DNA from: Thauera sp.
GTDB taxonomy: Bacteria > Pseudomonadota > Gammaproteobacteria > Burkholderiales > Rhodocyclaceae
Reading direction: 5' to 3'
Assembly: GCA_003446655.1 (NCBI GenBank)
Contig: DMCZ01000113.1
Location: forward strand, 814 to 18,958
Length of the DNA: 18,145 nucleotides
Numbering within the stretch: the stretch's first letter is position 1; each line of letters starts with the position of its first letter. The notes under the pieces are model-generated. The model searched no databases and was not told the DNA's origin. It was given only the letters and a program-made list of their open reading frames with translations. The position numbers and the translations under genes were made by a program. Positions 14,708 to 18,145 of the stretch are shown here, piece by piece.

Positions 14708-16168
14708 TCAGTACTTGATCATCACGTTGCGCAGCTCGGTGTAGAACTCGAGCGAGTGCACACCGCCCTCACGGCCGATGCCCGACTGCTTGGAGCCACC
14801 GAACGGGGTGCGCAGGTCGCGCAGGAACCAGCTGTTGATCCAGCACAGGCCGACTTCGATCGCGCTGGCCATGCGCATGGCGCGGCTGATGTCCTGGGTG
14901 TGCACCGAGGTGGCCAGGCCGTAGCGGTTGGCGTTGACCATGTTGAGCACTTCCTCTTCGGTGTCGAAGGGCTGGATGTGGCAGCAGGGCCCGAAGATCT
15001 CCTCGGTGACCACGGTCGCGGTTTCCGGCAGGCCGGTCCAGATCGTGGGCTGCACCCAGCAGCCGTCCTTCAGGTCGTCCGGCATGTCGGGGATGCCGCC
15101 GCCGAAGACGATGTTGGCGCCTTCTTCCTTGGCCTTGGCGTACATGCCGAGCACCTTCTTCTGGTGAATCTTGCTGACCAGCGGGCCGATCTTGGTGTCG
15201 GGGTCGAAGGGGCGGCCCGGCTTCATCTTCTCGGCCTGCTCCTTCATCGCGGCGACGACCTTGTCGAAGATCGGACGCTCGACATACACGCGCTCGGTGC
15301 CGAGGCAGACCTGGCCGGCGTTCTCGAAGCAGGAGCGGGTGAGGGTGGCGATGGTGTTGTCGAAGTCGCAGTCGGCGAACACGACCGCGGCGTTCTTGCC
15401 GCCGAGTTCCAGCGACACCGGGCGGATGCCGTCGGCGCCGGCCTTCATGATCGCGGTGCCGGTCTTGGTCTCGCCGGTGAAGGTGATGCCGTTGACGTCG
15501 GGGTGGGCGGTCAGGAAGGCGCCGGCCGAATCGACGCCGAAGCCGTTGACCACGTTGTACACGCCCTTGGGCAGGCCGACCTTGTTCATCACCTCGCCCA
15601 GCAGGGTGGCGGTGAGCGGCGTGGCTTCGGAGGGCTTGACGACCACGGTGTTGCCGCAGGCGAGCGCCGGGCCGGCCTTCCAGGTCATCAGCAGCAGCGG
15701 CAGGTTCCACGGGCAGACGATCGCGATCACGCCGCGCGGGGTGCGCACGCCGTAGCTGCGTGCGGTCTTGCCGTCCGGGGTGCGCATCTCGAAGGATTCG
15801 GTCGACACGTTCTTGATGGTGTCGGTGAAGATCTTGAAGTTGGCCGCGCCGCGCGGAATGTCGATGTGCGAGGCGAGGTGGGCCGGCTTGCCGGTGTCGG
15901 CGATCTCGGCCTGCAGGAAGTCGTCGAAGCGGCGGTTGATCTCATCCACCACCGCGTCGAGCATGTTGCAGCGCTCGACCACCGAGAGCTTGCCCCAAGG
16001 GCCCTTGAGCGCAGCCTTGGCGGCAGCGACAGCGGCGTCGACTTCCGGCTTGCCGGCCTCGTACACCATGCCGATCAGCGAGTTGTCGACCGGGTTGCGG
16101 TTCTCGTAGGTCTTGCCGCTGACGTTGGTGACGTATTCGCCATTAATGAAGTTCTTGATCTCTTTCAT
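14708..16168 (-). CDS. dmpC: 2-hydroxymuconic semialdehyde dehydrogenase (DmpC/XylG type)
   Basis: NAD-dependent aldehyde dehydrogenase that oxidises the catechol meta-cleavage product 2-hydroxymuconate semialdehyde to 2-hydroxymuconate, opening the 4-oxalocrotonate branch. The 486-residue protein has all ALDH catalytic features: PWN with Asn155, VVKPSEATP with Lys178, SLELGGKNA with Glu254, and FENAGQVCLGTERVYVE with nucleophile Cys288, then EEIFGPCCHIQPFDTEEE and WFLRDLRTPFGGSKQSGIGREGG, a C-terminal block characteristic of the DmpC/XylG subfamily. GAGGA lies about 10 bases before the ATG. It is the first gene of the minus-strand operon that continues with hydratase, decarboxylase and the fused oxidoreductase, and is divergent from benA. 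Ring-cleaving dioxygenase and tautomerase genes are not adjacent. Aminomuconate semialdehyde dehydrogenase is a near relative, but context favours this call. Confidence 0.94.
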   Translation of the reverse strand: MKEIKNFINGEYVTNVSGKTYENRNPVDNSLIGMVYEAGKPEVDAAVAAAKAALKGPWGKLSVVERCNMLDAVVDEINRRFDDFLQAEIADTGKPAHLASHIDIPRGAANFKIFTDTIKNVSTESFEMRTPDGKTARSYGVRTPRGVIAIVCPWNLPLLLMTWKAGPALACGNTVVVKPSEATPLTATLLGEVMNKVGLPKGVYNVVNGFGVDSAGAFLTAHPDVNGITFTGETKTGTAIMKAGADGIRPVSLELGGKNAAVVFADCDFDNTIATLTRSCFENAGQVCLGTERVYVERPIFDKVVAAMKEQAEKMKPGRPFDPDTKIGPLVSKIHQKKVLGMYAKAKEEGANIVFGGGIPDMPDDLKDGCWVQPTIWTGLPETATVVTEEIFGPCCHIQPFDTEEEVLNMVNANRYGLATSVHTQDISRAMRMASAIEVGLCWINSWFLRDLRTPFGGSKQSGIGREGGVHSLEFYTELRNVMIKY

Positions 16169-16355
16169 GCTCGAGTGTCCTCAGGTGGTGGATGAGACTG
16201 CCGGACGCGCGGTGCGGGTGCCGCGGTCCCCGATACGGTGTTGCCACCAGGGCGTCACCGTGGCGTGCTGCAGGGAGCTGCGGTGCGGGTCACCTGCCGC
16301 CTGCTCCCGGGTGTCTGCGTCGAACATCAGCAAACAGTTTTGTTGAGAATTTTGT

Positions 16356-16396
16356 AAATCTCGAGATTTTATACTCGAGAACGCCCGGCCCTGCAA
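16356..16396 (-). promoter_or_regulatory. dmpC operon promoter overlapped by CTCGAG palindrome
   Basis: On the minus strand, TTGCAG (16391-16396) and TATAAA (16368-16373, five of six consensus bases) are separated by exactly 17 bp, a credible sigma70-type promoter giving a leader of roughly 190 bases before dmpC. TCTCGAG (16359-16365) and CTCGAGA (16374-16380) form a perfect 7-bp inverted repeat with 8-bp spacer that brackets the -10. In addition AAATCTCGAGATTT (16356-16369) is itself a perfect 14-bp palindrome. A protein bound here would block the promoter, suggesting repression. The regulator is not identified. Confidence 0.55.
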
Positions 16397-16516
16397 GAGC
16401 CCGGACAAAAGTTCTTGAAATTTGCCCGCACCTCCACGGCGGCGATGCCGTGTACTAGGCGTCTGTCGATGCCATGGACCTAGGTTAACCGAGATTTTTC
16501 GAGCGGGAAGGGGGCT

Positions 16517-16580
16517 TGCAGGAACTGGATATCGATCGTGCAGAAACTGGATATTGACTGCGTTGATCGCACCATAACCT
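16517..16580 (+). promoter_or_regulatory. benA promoter with tandem XylS/BenR-type binding sites
   Basis: Two direct repeats match TGCA-N6-GGATA: TGCAGGAACTGGATA at 16517-16531 and TGCAGAAACTGGATA at 16539-16553. They differ at one base and are 22 bp apart start to start. This is the half-site pattern (TGCA-N6-GGNTA) known for the AraC-family activators XylS and BenR, whose two sites at Pm are 21 bp apart. The second site abuts TTGACT (16554-16559), a near-consensus -35. The -10 is poor: CATAAC (16573-16578) or TAACCT (16575-16580), at short spacing (13 or 15 bp), as expected for an activator-dependent promoter. Transcription would begin about 15-20 bases before the benA ATG. Confidence 0.75.
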
Positions 16581-16602
16581 GACGGCCTTCCATCCACCGA
16601 CG

Positions 16603-17961
16603 ATGACCAACGCCGCCATGACTATCGATCTTGAGTACCTGGACACCCTGATCCAGAAAGACAAGGAAAAGGGCCTTTTCCGCTGCAAGCGTGAGATGTT
16701 CACGAACCGGGAGCTGTTCGACCTGGAGATGAAGTACATCTTCGAGGGCAACTGGATCTACCTGGCGCATGAGAGCCAGCTGCCGAAGGTGAACGACTAC
16801 TACACGACCAAGATCGGTCGTCAGCCGGTGTTCATCACGCGCAACAAGGACGGCGAGCTGAACTGCTTCATCAACGCCTGTGCGCACCGCGGTGCGACGC
16901 TGGCGCGCTTCAAGCACGGCAACAAGGCCACCTACACCTGCCCGTTCCACGGCTGGACGTTCAACAACTCGGGCAAGCTGCTCAAGATCAAGGATCCGGG
17001 CGACACCGGCTACCCGGCCAGCTTCAACTGCGACGGCTCGCACGACCTGAAGAAGATCGCGCGCTTCGAGTCGTACCGCGGCTTCCTGTTCGGCAGCCTG
17101 AACCCGGACGTGCAGTCGCTCGAGGACTACCTGGGCGAGTCGAAGAAGATCATCGACATGATCGTCGACCAGTCGCCCGAAGGGCTGGAAGTGCTGCGCG
17201 GCTCCTCGACCTATGTCTATGAAGGCAACTGGAAGCTGCAGGCCGAGAACGGCGCCGACGGCTACCACGTCACCGCCACGCACTGGAACTACGCCGCCAC
17301 CCAGGCGCAGCGCAAGAGCCGCGACGCGGGCGACGACATCAAGGCGATGAGCGCGGGCGGCTGGGCCAAGAAGGGCGGCGGCTCGTACTCGTTCGAGAAC
17401 GGCCACCTGCTGCTGTGGACGCGCTGGGACAACCCCGAGGACCGTCCGCTGATGGAAGAGCGCGACCGCCTGGTCAAGGAGTTCGGCGAAGCCAAGGCCG
17501 ACTGGATGATCGGCAACTCGCGCAACCTGTGCCTGTACCCGAACGTGTACCTGATGGACCAGTTCAGCTCGCAGATCCGCGTGTTCCGCCCGCTGGATGT
17601 CAATCGCACGGAAGTCACCATCTACTGCATCGCCCCCAAGGGCGAGTCGGCCGAGGCGCGTGCGCGCCGCATCCGCCAGTACGAGGACTTCTTCAACGCC
17701 TCGGGCATGGCCACGCCGGACGACCTCGAGGAGTTCCGCGCCTGCCAGGAAGGCTTCAACGGCGCCTACTTCGAGTGGAACGACATGTCGCGCGGCGCCG
17801 AGCACTGGGTCGAAGGCCCGGATGACGAGGCGAACAAGATCGGCCTCAAGCCGATCCTGTCGGGCATCAAGACCGAAGACGAAGGCCTGTACGTGGCGCA
17901 GCACACCTACTGGCTCGAACAGATGAAGAAGGCCCTGGCGGCCGAGCAAGCCAAAGCCTGA
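16603..17961 (+). CDS. benA: Benzoate 1,2-dioxygenase, large (alpha) subunit
   Basis: Catalytic subunit of the Rieske non-haem iron oxygenase that converts benzoate to the cis-1,2-dihydrodiol carboxylate; works with BenB and the reductase BenC. The 452-residue protein has the Rieske cluster motif CAHRG (Cys93, His95) and CPFHGW (Cys113, His116), and the mononuclear iron motif ENGADGYHVTATH (His222, His227), with Asp395 in FEWNDMSRGAEHW as the likely third ligand by context. NLCLYPNVYLMDQFSSQIRVFRP is typical of BenA/XylX. No clear Shine-Dalgarno precedes either the ATG at 16603 or the alternative ATG at 16618 (MTIDLEYLD); the longer form is given with moderate certainty. BenB follows 17 bp later. 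Substituted benzoates (XylX-like) or anthranilate are less likely alternatives. Confidence 0.94.
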   Translation: MTNAAMTIDLEYLDTLIQKDKEKGLFRCKREMFTNRELFDLEMKYIFEGNWIYLAHESQLPKVNDYYTTKIGRQPVFITRNKDGELNCFINACAHRGATLARFKHGNKATYTCPFHGWTFNNSGKLLKIKDPGDTGYPASFNCDGSHDLKKIARFESYRGFLFGSLNPDVQSLEDYLGESKKIIDMIVDQSPEGLEVLRGSSTYVYEGNWKLQAENGADGYHVTATHWNYAATQAQRKSRDAGDDIKAMSAGGWAKKGGGSYSFENGHLLLWTRWDNPEDRPLMEERDRLVKEFGEAKADWMIGNSRNLCLYPNVYLMDQFSSQIRVFRPLDVNRTEVTIYCIAPKGESAEARARRIRQYEDFFNASGMATPDDLEEFRACQEGFNGAYFEWNDMSRGAEHWVEGPDDEANKIGLKPILSGIKTEDEGLYVAQHTYWLEQMKKALAAEQAKA

Positions 17962-17978
17962 GCGGAGACCACGAAAAA

Positions 17979-18145
17979 ATGAGCCTTTCCTATCAAGACC
18001 TGTGCGCCTTCCTGTACCGCGAAGCCCGTCACCTGGACGACCGCGAGTGGGACGAGTGGCTGGCGATGTACGACGAGAACTGCACCTTCTGGATGCCGGC
18101 CTGGGATGACGACGGCGAGCTGACCGAAGATCCGCAGTCCGAGAT
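17979..18145 (+). CDS. benB: Benzoate 1,2-dioxygenase, small (beta) subunit (partial, cut by right edge)
   Basis: Structural beta subunit of the Rieske dioxygenase. The first 55 codons are present: MSLSYQDLCAFLYREARHLD, then DREWDEWLAMYDENCTFWMPAWDDDGELTEDPQSE, the standard N-terminus of BenB/XylY, including the EWLAMY and FWMPAWDDD segments. GGAG lies about 10 bases before the ATG. It follows benA with a 17-bp gap and is clearly co-transcribed. benC and benD are expected beyond the right edge. Confidence 0.93.
   Translation, partial: MSLSYQDLCAFLYREARHLDDREWDEWLAMYDENCTFWMPAWDDDGELTEDPQSE

Larger units (their letters stand above)
16169..16602. other. 434-bp divergent control region between dmpC and benA
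   Basis: No coding sequence is supported here. From left to right it holds a GC-rich leader of the dmpC transcript (about 16169-16330, with GCGGTGCGGGT occurring twice and otherwise nothing recognised); an AT-rich core with the dmpC promoter and CTCGAG palindrome (16356-16396); a plain stretch; a cluster of small palindromes CCATGG, ACCTAGGT and GGTTAACC (16472-16490) followed by CGAGATTTTTCGAG (16490-16503), which partly repeats the core of the CTCGAG element; and the benA operator and promoter (16517-16580). Confidence 0.7.

Noticed and set aside
16480..17949. 489-codon open frame on the minus strand
   Set aside because: It is antisense to benA, whose Rieske and iron-binding motifs are unambiguous, and it would run through the benA promoter.
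1..18145. CRISPR array, insertion sequence, tRNA or phage element
   Set aside because: No regularly spaced repeats, transposase-like protein, terminal inverted repeats or tRNA-like cloverleaf were seen on either strand.

Overview
The window is a catabolic island for aromatic compounds from a high-GC proteobacterium. Gene content and protein style (MhpA/MhpB/MhpR, BenA/BenB, DmpC/E/H-type lower meta pathway, fused indolepyruvate oxidoreductase, LIV-type ABC transporters) suggest a betaproteobacterium of the Thauera/Azoarcus/Aromatoleum kind. That assignment is inferred from protein resemblance only; there is no rRNA gene to confirm it. I saw no tRNA, rRNA, insertion sequence or CRISPR array.

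Region A (1-5395): a minus-strand operon runs mhpA (flavin hydroxylase), mhpB (extradiol dioxygenase), a periplasmic binding protein and livH (ABC permease, cut by the left edge). The divergent plus-strand gene is mhpR, an IclR-type regulator. Together these would import a (hydroxyphenyl)propionate-like acid, hydroxylate it to a catechol and cleave the ring. A GC-rich hairpin separates mhpR from the next, convergent gene.

Region B (5396-9218): a second minus-strand unit holds a binding protein that is a close paralogue of the one in region A, followed by a TfdB/phenol-hydroxylase-type flavin monooxygenase. A divergent GntR/FCD regulator sits opposite. The 250-bp divergent region holds a perfect 22-bp palindrome and a second inverted repeat. 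The substrate is unknown; the layout is a regulator plus capture protein plus hydroxylase.

Region C (9219-16168): a minus-strand operon encodes 2-hydroxymuconic semialdehyde dehydrogenase, 2-oxopent-4-enoate hydratase, 4-oxalocrotonate decarboxylase and a 1183-residue fused 2-oxoacid (indolepyruvate-type) ferredoxin oxidoreductase. The first three are lower meta-cleavage steps. The last is an unexpected partner and the most interesting gene in the window. A terminator-like hairpin lies between it and the end of region B.

Region D (16169-18145): a 434-bp divergent control region carries two TGCA-N6-GGATA direct repeats next to a TTGACT -35 element, matching XylS/BenR-type operators, followed by benA and the start of benB (benzoate 1,2-dioxygenase). 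On the other strand the same region carries a TTGCAG/TATAAA promoter overlapped by a CTCGAG-based palindrome for the region C operon. Benzoate dioxygenase and a meta-type lower pathway are therefore divergently paired. The ring-cleaving catechol dioxygenase, tautomerase, aldolase and BenR-type regulator are not in the window.
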